Below, in pieces: positions 35,561 through 47,927 of a stretch of 64,000 bases of DNA. The notes under the pieces are model-generated. The model was not told the DNA's origin. It saw only the letters and a list, made by a program, of their open reading frames with translations, and ran no database searches. Position numbers and translations under genes: made by a program. The stretch is from Panicum virgatum (taxonomy: Eukaryota > Streptophyta > Magnoliopsida > Poales > Poaceae). The stretch covers positions 24,786,090 to 24,850,089 of the forward strand of contig NC_053153.1 of NCBI RefSeq assembly GCF_016808335.1, written 5' to 3'. The stretch's first letter is position 1. Every line of letters starts with the position of its first letter.

Positions 35561-38500
35561 TATAGGAATATGGGGTAGCAAAAACAAAAATTTTCTACCG
35601 CATAAACCAGGATTACTGCGGTTATAGATCACAGGATTACCACTAGATGCGCGGTTGCGGAACTTCTGTAACGCGTCGATGTAGTGCAGATGGAAGCCGG
35701 CAGTGCAGTTGCGTGAACCACCTCACGAATGCCATTGATTGAGATGCATGATTTATTTGCTCGTTAGCTTGAACTACAACTAGATGACAATAAGCCTAGT
35801 CATGTCTTTGGTTTTGCTTTGGTTACGCCTATGTTCATGGATGAGATCAACTTTTACACAACACTCGTATCTATTAAAGGTTACTATATATGTGCAATTC
35901 ATGCTTCATGTTAGGATAGATCCGTTAGATTAGATGGAAAACCTTGGGTAGTTCTTTGTCGATCCACAGATTGATAAACCTTGGGGGAATACTCTAAGGG
36001 AAAAGCTACACGATCCCGTGCGCTTGCAGTATATAAATTGGGGCGTTAAGAAACGTCAACAAGCTTTTCTGGCGCCGTTGCCGGGGATCGGCAACTCGAA
36101 CCCTAGGACGATCTATCTAGTTTTTTGGACTAACCCTAATTTTTATTATCGCATATACCCTTGTTTTCTTGTTTGTGTCCTTGAAAGCAGGTGGAAAAAG
36201 TTAGACATCAAACTTGGACTTTGAGAAGTCCATAATCCACTTCAACAAATTTCAACATCGACAACGTCCACATCGACATGACGGCAACAACATCAAGATT
36301 CGCTTTTTAGTGGTAGGTGCTAACTTTTGTTAGTGGCCCAGCATCCGCTATCGAGTCCCCACTCTCCAAAGAAAAATATGATAAATAAGGTACGTCACCG
36401 TGTCAATTAATTTTAAAGACTAATGTTTTTGGGAAGAATTGTTTGTTCAAGCAATAGGTATGAAGTATGCCCGCAAAGAAAATCGTGCGATCATCATCAT
36501 CTATGAAGTGTTACTGTTGTGATGAGTTTTTCATCCAAGATCAGAGAAGTACCATGAGAAAATAATAGATTATTTTAAAGCTCCATCAAGTCTTATTTCC
36601 AACAGATTAAGAACCGTCAACTTTGGAGATCGGTGTGAAGAGTTATGGTAAAATCATTCAACGCTGCGCGTTCTGAAATCCCTCTGGATAGATTGCAGCG
36701 CCGTAATAAAATGAGCATAACTTCTTTATCCGGAGTCCAATTGGGGCGAATGACCACTTGTTGGAAAGATAATTTGATGCACCTTGCAATGGAGTAGAAG
36801 TTTGGTACATGTTATGCACTTGATGAAGGGGAATTCAACGAGGACAGAGGCAGGAGCAACCGACGAAGAAGGTGATGACGATGTCAAAGGATGATTGGAA
36901 GGCTATGTATGCAAAAGATGATGATTTGAAGTTGACCAAAGCTGGAGGCAACAAGATGAGAAGAACCACAACACCACCTATCTTCTCCAGTGGGATGCTC
37001 GATATACTTCTAATCGAGCGATGCTATCAAGGAAGGAAACCGTTCGGATCATCAACACAAAGCACGGGAGCCTCCTTCGATCCCGACACCTTAGACAAAG
37101 CAAGAACCATGGAGACAGACCATTGGAGCCATGCTACTCGCTGGTGAATCAATGGTGATGACCATGAAGCCAAGGATGCACAACAAGACGCTCCGAAGAC
37201 CACAAGATCAAGATCATCGACATCTTCGGATCGATTCGTAAGAAGTCATTGTTATCATCAATATTATGCTCGACCTCAGAAGAAAATTGCAGTATATTTC
37301 TGGATATTCAAAAGCCCCATGAAGTTCCAGTTCCAACAAATCAAGAATGAGGTCAATCAAAGTTTCCTACAAGAAGTTATGGCCAAAACATCGAAGGTCA
37401 TGCACTCTAAAATTTTCTGGACAGCACGCAGCGCTAAAGTAAAACGGTCATAACTCTCTCGTTTGGACTCCGTTTAAGGCGAATGACCACTTGTTGGAAA
37501 GGTGATTTCATAAAATTTTCAATAGAGCTACATTTTGTTATATGTTCTGTTGAGTATACAGGAGATATTCCACGAAGAAGAGGCAGGAGCAACGAGATGA
37601 GAACAAGATAGAGAAGATGACGATGACAACAATGAAGGGGAGCTTGGGCGATGCTTTCATCAAGCGTACATGATAAAATTCAGAGGCTTCGAGCAGAGAA
37701 AGAACCCCAATGACATTGGCAAATGAAGGCACAAGCGGTCGACCTTCGACAAACGAAGATGTTGCAAACAAACCACGACGGATTACAAGAGCACAACATT
37801 CAACACATGGAGACGTGAGAAGCAAACCACGACAGACCACGAAGAGTGCATCAAGATGGCATCTCGCACAAAGCACCACGGCTCCAATGAGTATGAAAAA
37901 GCTCCGAGGCCAAGGTATACATTGAATTCTCAAGCTTCTATTGGTTTTGTTGATAATCTTTAAAAATCTCTTGCTCGAACCGATAGTCGGAATGAAAGTT
38001 TAAATTCTATGCCTTATTCTTTTCATGATGATAGGCTAGAGTTTCTTGAGAATGTTGATTTTATGCTTAAAGAACCTCTGCCTAATAATGAGCTCCACGC
38101 TATGCAAGAAACACATGTTGCATTTAATTACACCATGCCTTGTTGATGAAATTTAATTGAGGATGTGATTATGTTGCATAGGTTTACACTGTAGCAGGGT
38201 ACTGTTCACGCACGAGAAAAGGGTAGGGTTAGGGTTTTTAGGCGCCCCCTCCTCTGTTTATATAGCCCCTTAGGTGGGCTACCTTGGGCCTCACCTTGGG
38301 TGTCCCCTTTTGGGCCTAAATGGCCCATTAGTGCACCTAAGCCCAGTCTAATTCGGATCTCATCTTTATCAGGCTTCTTTCTCTTAAGTGTGTGACCCTA
38401 TGGGCTCACATGCGAATAGACATGGCCCGAGTACACTGACTCAGCCCAATAGTAGACAGTGGCCTATAGCAAGACATGTCAACTCCTATGCGCACGTAAA

Positions 38501-39163
38501 GATCATATCAGACGAGCCGCCACAATATCATATACATGCTATTCCCTTTGCCTCACGATATTTGGTCTAGCTTAAAGCCGACCACTCTTTCTCGATCCTG
38601 TGATTCGAAATCTTTGGTTAACTCTTAACCCTAGCATGGCCATGCATTTCTTGATCCAAATCAATCGAGGGGCCCAGAGATATCTCTCTTATAGAGAGGG
38701 GCAAATCCCATCTTGACCGACTATGTCTCATAGCAAGCTTCTTGACAGACCCGAAAGCCACCTTTATGACTACCCTGTTACGGTGCAGCATTTGATGGCT
38801 TCTAAGTAAGTCGGTTCACATCTTGAGTACATACAATGATCTCAGGTCTTAGGACACAGCGTACATAGTGTGTAATGAGAAGTCATCATCTCGTGTTGGC
38901 CACATTATTAGTTTGACATCACCATGTCCATGACTTGTGAAACGTAGTCAATCAACTAATACATGTGCTAGTCTAATATTCATTTATGTCATCACATGAA
39001 CTCTGACTAGGAACATTTTAGAATATTCATACAAGTAAAGAGTTTCACAAATACGTCACATAAGCATTAATCAATGCAAGTTGTCATCCATGAATATTCA
39101 AGGAACACTTTATTAATCATGAATACAAGGAAATATGATTGCCTCTTGGACATATTTCCAACA
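35561..39163 (-). repeat. 5' LTR of copia A, interrupted
   Basis: The LTR pieces are 35561-35728 and about 38205-39163. Relative to the intact LTR, about 130 bp between them is missing and replaced by gypsy sequence plus a filler of about 16 bp (38189-38204). The first bases read TATAGG where the other copies have TGTA(A/G)G. Confidence 0.8.
35729..38188 (+). mobile_element. Gypsy fragment A (tRNA-Asp primed, Athila/Tat-like)
   Basis: The last 333 bp of a gypsy LTR (to 36061, ending GTCAACA) is followed by the primer site TGGCGCCGTTGCCGGGG (36070-36086), complementary to the 3' end of tRNA-Asp, and 2.1 kb of internal sequence. Two copies of a repeated module begin near 36600 and 37330. A remnant frame (FHDDRLEFLENVDFMLKEPL, about 38020-38085) may be gag-derived. 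No other coding is seen. Confidence 0.75.
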
Positions 39164-39168
39164 TTAAC

Positions 39169-39895
39169 GACGTATACTTGTTTCGAAATAAAGATTTTTT
39201 AAGCTTCTAGATTGTTTTAGTGTGAGCATGAACGAATACATCATTAGAGTGTCAAAATAATCCATTCATAATACAAAAAAAATTCTAATATACTCATTTC
39301 ATTAATTCATTCATTAATACAAAAATCAACTATCCATAATATGGCATATATACAAGTAAATCACATAAAGTGTCTAAACTCATTCTAAAAATTTCTACTA
39401 TCCACATACTCATCTAAATCTAAAAAAAATCACACCTACATATATATGCAATCTAAATGTTCAAGAAATAAGCTACACATTTTTTTCTATTCCTAAAGCA
39501 TGAAATGAGCTACACAAGTAATGGAAGAAGAGAAAAACAAGCCTCAAACCTTTAGCGCCGATGGATGGACGGGGGAATTAAAGATCTTCACAAATGTGGT
39601 GAAGAAATGAGCAAGAACTGCCTCTCCCGAGCCAAAAACAGCAAGAACAAGTGAGCTGAATGGCTCGGGCGGGAGGAGAGGAAAGAGGATAAGGGGGCCA
39701 AGGAGTTTTGTTCCGGTTGGAGACACCAACCGGGACAACAAAAAGTCCCAGTTGGTGACTCCAACCGGGACAAAAGGCCTCTGTCCTCGGCTGGCCCGGC
39801 TAGCCGTTGGATCCGGGACAAAAATCACCTATTTTCCCGAATCCAAAAGCAGCCGAAACAAATGACCTGAAACAAATACATGTAATGTAGTAGTG
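39169..39895 (-). other. Right (promoter-side) end of CACTA-A
   Basis: Contains the outer part of the foldback right arm, an AT-rich stretch, then subterminal CCAACCGGGACAA motifs (39715-39833) and the right terminal repeat. No coding region is seen. Confidence 0.6.
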
Positions 39896-40466
39896 GATGC
39901 CCGACTCAGAGAAGGCAAGGGCGTGCCGTGCCGTCCGCACGGTGCGTAGCCGCCGGGCCCGAGCCGCCCCCCTGTCAATTTGTTGATGGGTTGAATTGCC
40001 ATCTTCTCGGCGTTCCGGCACCGACGCGCACGTTACGGCCGGCACACCAATAGTCTGTCCGGCCTCGCGTACACACGCGCACAATGTGCCAATTTCCTGA
40101 GTGTCCATTTGTCTTTTGCCCATTATTGAGTGGCTTGATTAGAACTCGAAAGCGTTTCTTTTGGTGAGGAGACGGGCGGAAGAAGGGCGCACCATAAGAT
40201 GAAGTGGATGAAAGCGTGTATGTCCTAGAAGAAAGGGCGTAAATTGACCGAGGAACTCACGTTCTCCGGCTCCCATCTGAGCCACCTCCACCGCCGCACG
40301 GTCTTGGGGGATGGATTGGGGAGCCTCATCGATTTTTTTTTAAGATTCATCTACATGCAATTGCAGAACTGCTGCATCACATCCGTGACATGTCGTTGTG
40401 GCTGCCCTGTTGGTAATATTCTAATTGAATGGTCTACAAACACAATTCCTCTCTAATCTCCACGTT
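39896..40466. other. Host-like spacer between duplication copies
   Basis: GC-rich then mixed sequence that continues the pre-insertion target beyond GAT. No gene is recognised. It lies only between CACTA-A and copy B in this window. Confidence 0.5.
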
Positions 40467-42028
40467 GGATGGGAGGGCTGGGAGGGAGAAAGCCAGAAAC
40501 AGAAAGGGTTGATGCGCTAGAGCTAGCTAGTTCTATCGGATGACAGGATATACCATGTCCCGTTATGGGAGTGTTTAATCTGGGCAAACGAACTAAACGT
40601 GCTCGTGTGCTTAGTTAAACAAAAGTTTTATCTGAAGGTTCTGAATGACACTAAAAGGGCGTGGGTTAATTTTCGTATGACATCGTATATTCCATCGGCT
40701 ATAGAACACTGAAATATTTTGCCTCTTACAGTGTTCCCTTGATAAGACCATAGAATTCAGTCAAAGTTGAATGTGATGCATACTATGCCAGGAACAAGAT
40801 CGCGTGGAGTTGGAGCAAATGGTGTTGCTGCTAGGTTGCTACTATGGTCTTTCATTGAGTTCTAGCGTAGGTCGGTCTGATCCGATTTGACAGTGTGTGC
40901 TCGTTGCTGTTTTAAACCCTGAGGCAGGCGCACCGTGTTAGAATAACGCTGAACTGTAATGTTTATCAAAATATGTTTTATCTAAGAAAATAAAGCGAGG
41001 GGACCTTTGCTCCCAAAAAAAAACGAATGCGATGATACTTTAGAGAGAAATTCACTCTTGGGTGCCCTAATGACAAATTTCCAAAACTAAGTATACATAT
41101 TTTGGACAAGGATAGGGAGTAGAGCGCGCTGAGTTGAGTGCAATATTAGGTTTAATTAATCTATGATTAGCATATATTTACTATTGTATCTTTTATAAAA
41201 TTATAATTTAGTTAGGTTTAATAGATTCATCTCACGAATTAGTCTCAATTCATGCAATTAGTTTTGTAATTAACTATATGTAATATACTCCTAATTGATG
41301 TATATGATGTGATGGAAGTTCCAGGATGCAAACGGTACCCGCCACACTCGAGCTAGCCGTGTCCATGGTGGCGCCTTGGTTCGAGAACTATAAATAAAAA
41401 CACTATAAACGCCGACAGGAGGAAGGATGCACGTATGACGTACTGTAGGCGGCCGAGCAGTGGCCTGGGCAGGCAGGACCACTACGAGCTCCGAGGACGA
41501 AGACGACGACGGCCGGATCTCGTCTCGGATCAGCTCACCATCCGGAAAATAAAAGCGACAGACCCAAAAATAGGACGAGCCGGATGATTGCGATCAGCAC
41601 AAGTAGCACAAGTAGCACGAGCCGGATGATTACGACCGGAGCCATGAAATCGATTCCCTACGGCCTGCAGGTACTAGGAGTAGGTTGGAAGCTTGTCAGC
41701 CGTGGCGGCCGGCGAGAGGGCGGGCGAGTACAGACGGTTCTGGAAGCCCAGGGTCCTGTGCGCTGCGCAACCTTTCGGTGTGACCGGCCACTGGCCACAG
41801 CCCAGTAGGATCGGTGGCCGCCTTCATTGGAACCGGCCGAGCGAGGCCGCGGCGTCCAGGGCTGCAAGCATGCAGATCAGCGGTATCTTGGCGTGACGGG
41901 ATGGTGCGGAGGCGTGACTAGCCTCTTGCTGCACGACTGCCCGAGCAGGATGGGTGATCGAGTTCCCCGGAACCGGACGACTGCCCAATCGAGGCCGAGT
42001 ATGGCAGAGTTCTCTTTGTGGGACGGGA

Positions 42029-42055
42029 GGGGGGGGGGGGGGGGGGGGGGGGGGG
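42029..42055. repeat. Poly-G tract (27 G)
   Basis: Uninterrupted G27 in the host flank of copy B, about 140 bp left of CACTA-B. Copy A lacks this segment. The length may be uncertain because homopolymers are error-prone in sequencing. Confidence 0.85.
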
Positions 42056-42679
42056 CTCCTGATCATTGCTGCACGATTCTGCCATGCGTGACGGCTCACT
42101 TCTCGGCTCAGCAGCAGCTGGATAGGATTCAGTGACTGGTAAGTCACCTGACGTACGTCACTACGTCACTGAATTTCGCTCAAGCCCGGGTGCGGTCACT
42201 ACTGCAGAAACGCTGATTTGTTTCGGTTGAGAAACCCTTGTTGTTCCGGTTTTCCAACCAGGACCTCTAGGCCGTCCTTTTATCCTGGGTCTGGCAACCA
42301 GGACAAAAAACACTAACACCAACCGGGACAAAAGGGGCTGCCAGCGCCATGTGGCTGGCGCCCACCAACCGGAACAAAAGGTCCATTTTTTTCCTGTTTC
42401 TCTTTTCTCAATTCTTTTTCTATTTTAATTATACTTTTGCATTTCAATTAAACTTATGTATTGAAATTCAGTGTGTAAGATCTCCACTAATATATACATA
42501 TATATAGTTACTTATATAATATTTGTCCTAGATAGTTCCATATATATATATATACACACACACACACATATATATATTATTGGAGGGCTTAAATATATAA
42601 TACATACATACTCATAAATAGAAATATAATACATACACACACATATATATTTACAAAGGTATCTTCGTTCTTAATTACA

Positions 42680-45600
42680 TATATACGCGTATATTATCAT
42701 ATTTGCTGCGATTGTCAATGTGAGATTGTCCATCATAATAGAATTTGTCTTTTGGATCGAGTACTTGCTCAACAATAAATCCGGACAATTGTTCTTGAAT
42801 CGCCATAATTTTTTCCGCCGGTATGAGTTTATCGCGTATCTCCTCGACCTATGGAAAAGGGGGATAATTAATTTCGACTAATTAAAATACGAGTTCAAAC
42901 ATTAATAAGTTTTGTACTTACTTCCTCCTCCCAATCTACTAAGGCTCTTGGAGGACATATCAGACCGTGGATGTTCTCGCATACATAGTATGCGCATAAA
43001 TTAGTGCCTTGTTTCTGCCTCATACACTTTAAGAGAGAAGAAATTATCAAGCATTTACATGAATATATAATAAAACTAATGAAACGTGCAACGAATCATC
43101 CAAGTGCGTACCGCAAAATCTGTCTTGATCTTCAATTCCTTGTCCAATTTGCCTGGATCATTTTTAGCGACTTGTTTCCAAACCCTGTGCATGATTAGAA
43201 CAATTATAGTCAAGTAACAAAGTGATTCAAAATATCGGTCATCGATGGAGTAGTGGTAGAATTACTTTTTCATCATGTTAAGAAGATCACTGTATTATTC
43301 TGGAGATCTCTTTAATGAGTCCATAACCATCATCATGTTAATATCGACAAGTATGAACATTAGGACCCAGTGTTCACTGCAAGATTATACAGAATAGTTA
43401 AGGTTTAAACAATTCGATGATACAGAATAGAAAGAGTTAGACGGAAGAAATCACTCACGCAAAATTGTAAGAAAACAATATCAGTTGCTTGTTGTGATGA
43501 ACGCTTAAATACTTGAACAAGTTTTGAAATATCTTATCGGAATTGTCACGTAGAAGCCTCCAATTACAAGTAATTGGGTCAATGAAGCCGAGGTGAGAGT
43601 ATCCCTTTCTCCTGCAAGTTTGTACCTCCATTCTACATGATACCGAATAAATCAAGGGATCAGTATGTTGAGATCATGCAAAATAGTACGTAAGGAGAGT
43701 AAAATACTTACAGAACCCACAAGCCGACCATAGAGATGTCGAGGTCCTCCTGATGGAATAGTTGGTAAACTTCTTCCCAGTTTATCCATATAATGGCCTC
43801 CTCCGTAAGAAATCGTCATCTTTAATCTTTGCGCCCTGCATGAAGATGCAATCGGACATCGCACGTATGTAGTGCTGGTGCAGCTTATCCATTTGCGTTG
43901 GAAGCACAGACATTACTTCGGAGGGTACAAGAGATTTGCCCAGCTCATACGTCCATTTAACGGCCACTTCGGCCTTTGGAATATCTTCTCCCCCTGCAAT
44001 CAGAGCCACCGTCAAGTTTGCTTCTTTTAAAAATGTAACAAAATCTTGTTGTTGCGTCGCCGGTCCCACTATGAGAGGCTCTATTGATTGTTTCTTTTGG
44101 GCTCCGAAATGTGGAACGTCGGACGACGACTTTGATTGTCTCTTTTTTTTCTCAGTAGTTTTGATAATTGTGCAGTCGTAGTCAGAAGGGGGATCTCTCG
44201 GAATGAATTTTCTCTTATTTGCTTCGCACATTCCCTTAAAAAATTTCAAATTTCCCGGATTTATCACTTTCTCGGGCTCCGGCTTCGGCTTCGGCTTGAA
44301 GTGCTCTTTAACTCTTTCTTGAGTTATCCGGTCGCATTCTTCAAGGCTCATGTCCTAGGGTTTAATAGGAGCCTCCTTAGTTTTTTTCCTCTGTTCCTTC
44401 TTCTTAGGAGGCACCTTAGCCGGTGCATCTACCTTCTTTGTCGGCGGCTATTTCTGTTTCTTTGCTAGCGGCGGATGGGGTGACCAAGGAGGTGACGGTG
44501 ACGCTTGAGTGTTCATCGGTGCATGAGATGATGGCGATGGAGAATGTGTCGGTGAACCTTGCCGAGACAGTGTTGCCCTTGGGGAGTTTTGCGGAGAAGC
44601 CGGCCTTGGAGAGGCATGCTGAGATGCCGGTCTTGGTGTTCGATCATCCGACTTTAGGATGATGTAGCGCTTATCCCATAGGATGCAGCCATGAATGGCT
44701 TCTGCTAGTGTTCTCTCCCCATCGCCTCTAGGAATATCAAGCTCGAGCGTCTCCCAACCCTAGCACACCTGCTCAACACCAACTCTTGTGTATCCTGCCG
44801 GAATTTGCTGGCCGTGGTACACGTCGCCTGGTTGGGTTGGCATGGCAGTACCGTACGCAACATTGAACATTAAGTTCTTAATGACAGTCTGCAGGTCACA
44901 AGGTGTTCGCTGGGTGATCTCATCCACTGGAAATCACTGCGGGGCCGTTGCTTCAACTGCGGTCTAGATCCCCGTTGTCTCGACGGCGACGTCTGTGGAA
45001 GAGCAGCTGCTTGTCCGCTGAGACAGATGATCGGCTGCGACATTAGGCTCTGGAGGAACCGGTTGCGCTTGCTGTTGCTGGCTCATTGCTATGGCCACTT
45101 GGCGTTGAACCTCTTCCTCTAGTCTTTGATTGTGTGATATGAGCAGTTCCTCTAGCCTTCTCAAGTGTTCCCGCTCATCATTCTTTCTTCTTTGCCGACT
45201 TCTATATGATTCAATGTAATCCCTGAACCCATACTTCCACTAAACCACGTCTTTGCCTCTTATGCGGTCCAGATGTTCTGGATTCCCAAGGGCGTAAGTC
45301 AACTCGTTCCTCTCTCTATCCGGCTGGAATGTTACCTCGGCCGCTGCTTGTATGGCCTCCTGTAGTCTCTGGGCTGCTAGCTGGATTTTTGGCCCATAGA
45401 TGCAGGCCCTAGTCAATGGGTCCAAGCTTCCCCCGTGACCATAAAACCAGGTCCTTGACCTTTCAGGATAGTTCATGGTCGCAGGTTGGATGCCTCTGTC
45501 AAGCAGATCCTGCTCCATCTTCTCCCATTTAGGTATTGCAAGCTTGTAGCCTCCTTGCCCTAGAGTGTGATGGTACACTTTATTCGATGCATTATCTTTG

Positions 45601-45815
45601 GTCTTCTGCACCTTCTGAAGTCCAAGCTCTAAAGACTTGTATTGTACAAATGCATCCCAGTGACCCCTGAGCTTTTCGAGCTCGCCGGTAAACACGGGTG
45701 TGGTCCCGATCTTGATATATTTCTTCGTCAAAATTTTCTTGAATGATTGCAGCTGTTCAGCCATCTTGCTCAAGGTCCAGCGGTTGCATATCTCTTCTGA
45801 TTCAACTGGAACCAT
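42680..45815 (-). pseudogene. CACTA TNPA-like protein with Ulp1-type domain, broken (copy B)
   Basis: The better preserved copy. An open segment at 45240-45815 carries KLRGHWDAFVQYKS, KWEKMEQDLLDRGIQPA and a C-terminal GNPEHLDRIRGK, as in the plant transposase-associated family linked to En/Spm. It is followed by the coiled-coil stretch (45164-44964), the Lys-rich DNA-binding-like segment (44351-43782), FIDPITCNWRLLRDN, EHWVLM and MDSLKRS (candidate His/Asp of the protease), and NLCAYYVCENIHG (candidate Cys). The far C-terminus reads MAIQEQLSGFIVEQVLDP. Introns separate several pieces. A TAA follows LKRSPE, and other breaks exist, so an intact product is unlikely. Confidence 0.6.
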
Positions 45816-47927
45816 GAAGCTCTTCTTAAGCTCCCGCCAGCACCATTCTTTTTCTCTCTCGGGTACCGCATTCCGTTCCTCGCTTGGATTGGAAGCTTTC
45901 CATAGCCTGAAGCTGATCGGGATGTGGTCCCTGACAATACATCCAGATTGTCTTACAAATTTTTTGGTGGCAGCTTCTGGAGCGATCGGTTCACCATCTG
46001 GACCAACTTCCGTTATAATGTACGACCCTTCCAGTTTCTTTGTCGGGCCTCGTTTCGTCTTTTTCTGCTGCGACGATGATCCAGACGGCTATAAAAAGCA
46101 TTCATATATTTATATAGTATTCATATAGATTCAGATGAAAATATGATTTTCAATACAAGTAAGTATAGTTGTGATATGTACATTAGCACTTTGTTCACCA
46201 GCAGCGTCATCCTGAATGGATGGTGCCTCAATTCCGTCACCGGATATATTCAAATATATGTCGGTATTGCTGCCATCATCAGTTTGTTCGGGGGCATCTC
46301 CTTGTGCACCACCAACTTCGGTAATCATATTCAACAGGTTGCTATCAAGTTGCAATTTTTGATGTGCTTCTAGTGTATCTTTTGTTTTTCCGTAAACTCC
46401 CAAGAATGCTATCAGGTTGACGCAAAGATTCTTCGTGAGGTGCATCACATCAATTGCATGATGAACATCTAAGACTTTCCAATATGGTAGCTCCCAAAAT
46501 ATTGATTTCTTCTTCCACATGGGCGCCATTCCGTTTTCGTTCGAAACAGGTTGGCTACCAAGTCCCTTTCTAAAAATAACTTCTAGATCTTTTACCATGT
46601 CGAAGACGCCTTTACCACTACGGTGCATCAGTTTTGTTCAGTGGTCCGCTTGGCCTTTGAAATGTTTGCCCTTCTTTCGTACCGGATGCCTGATGGGAAG
46701 AAACCAACGATGACCCATGTATACAACCTTCTTACAGTGAGTCAACCATATATTATCGGTATCATCTAAACAGTGTGTGCATGCTTTATATCCCTTGTTC
46801 GAATGTCCTGAGAAGTTACTAAGAATCGGCCAGTCATTGATCGTTACGAACAACAATGCTCGTAGGTTGAAGTTTTTCTATTTGTATTCATCCCACATCC
46901 GTACACCTTCATCGCCCCAGAGCAATAAGAGTTCTTCGACCAATGGTCTTAGATACACATCAATGTCATTTTCTGGCTGCTTTGGGCCCGGGATAAGCAC
47001 TGGCATCATGATGAACTTCCGTTTCATGCAGAGCCATGGTGGAAAATTGTACATACAAATAGTCACAGGCCAAGTGCTATGACCACTGCTCATCTCACCA
47101 AAAGAATTCATGCCATCCGTACTCAAACCGAACTTTATGTTTCTCGCATTCAATTCAAATTCAGGGTACGTTCTATCTATTTTTCTCCACTGCGACCCAT
47201 CAACGGGGTGTCTTAACATCGAGTCTTGCTTGCGTTCCTCTTTGTGCCATCGCATCAACTTAGCATTATCTTTATTTCTAAACAGACGCTTCAAACGTGG
47301 TATTATAGGCGAATACCACATGACCTTCGCAGGAACTCTCTTTCGGGGACGCTCCCCTCGACATCGCCAGGATCATCTTTTCTAATCTTGTAATGCAATG
47401 CACTGCATACGGGACATGCATCTAAATTCTCGTACTCGCCTCGGTAGAGGATGCAGCCGTTGGGGCATGTATGTATCTTTTGCACTTCCAATCCTAGAGG
47501 GCAAACAAGTTGTTTGGCTTCATACATTGTGGTAGGCAATTCGTTGTCGTTAGGGAGTATTTTTTTAAACAAATTTCAGTAATTCACGAAATCCCTTGTC
47601 GGATGCACCATTTGTCACCTTCCATTGCAGCAACTCCAAGGTGGTGCCAAACTTCTTCAATCCATTTTCACAATCTGAGTACAACAACTTACGGTGGTCC
47701 TCTAATATCTTCCAGAACTTCAACCTCTCCGTTTCACTCTCACAGTCTGCCCACATATTGTGCAGTGCCTGTCCCAGATCGTCGCTGGGATCATCTTCTG
47801 CTACATCTACTTCGGGCTCTTCCATGGGAATATCGTCATTGAATGCACCGAATCCAGCATTCCCGGGAAAGTGGTCGTCAAAATCTTCTTCTTCATTGTC
47901 TTCCATGGTAACCCCCTGTTCTCCATG

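Larger units (their letters stand above)
20640..38188. repeat. Segmental duplication, copy A
   Basis: The block starts at GGATGGGAGGGCTGGG in the distal amylase promoter and continues through host flank, CACTA, copia and part of a gypsy element. It aligns with 40467-56634 in the same orientation. Copy A lacks about 340 bp of flank found in B (near 21920) and about 175 bp of the Ulp1 region, and has no counterpart of the B solo LTR. Substitutions are mostly transitions. Confidence 0.9.
28959..39163 (-). mobile_element. Copia retrotransposon A (Angela/BARE-like), with nested gypsy fragment
   Basis: TTAAC target duplications at 28954-28958 and 39164-39168. In minus orientation the LTRs begin TGTTGGAAATATG, as in grass Angela/BARE-type copia. 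A purine tract AAGTGGGAGAC lies next to the 3' LTR. A primer site GGTATCAAGAG lies next to the 5' LTR (about 35549-35559) and resembles the initiator tRNA-Met site. The domain order gag-protease-integrase-RT-RNase H is diagnostic of copia. Gypsy sequence (35729-38188) interrupts the 5' LTR. Confidence 0.9.
22070..39895 (-). mobile_element. Complete CACTA (En/Spm-type) transposon A, with nested insertions
   Basis: Left end CACTACTGCAG and right end (inverted) CACTACTACA, flanked by the 3-bp target duplication GAT at 22067-22069 and 39896-39898. Both subterminal zones carry ACCGGGACAAAA motifs. The coding sense is minus, with the promoter end at the right. It holds a broken TNPD-like gene and a broken TNPA/Ulp1 gene, and is interrupted by copia at 28959-39163. 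Without that insertion it would be about 7.6 kb. Confidence 0.9.
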
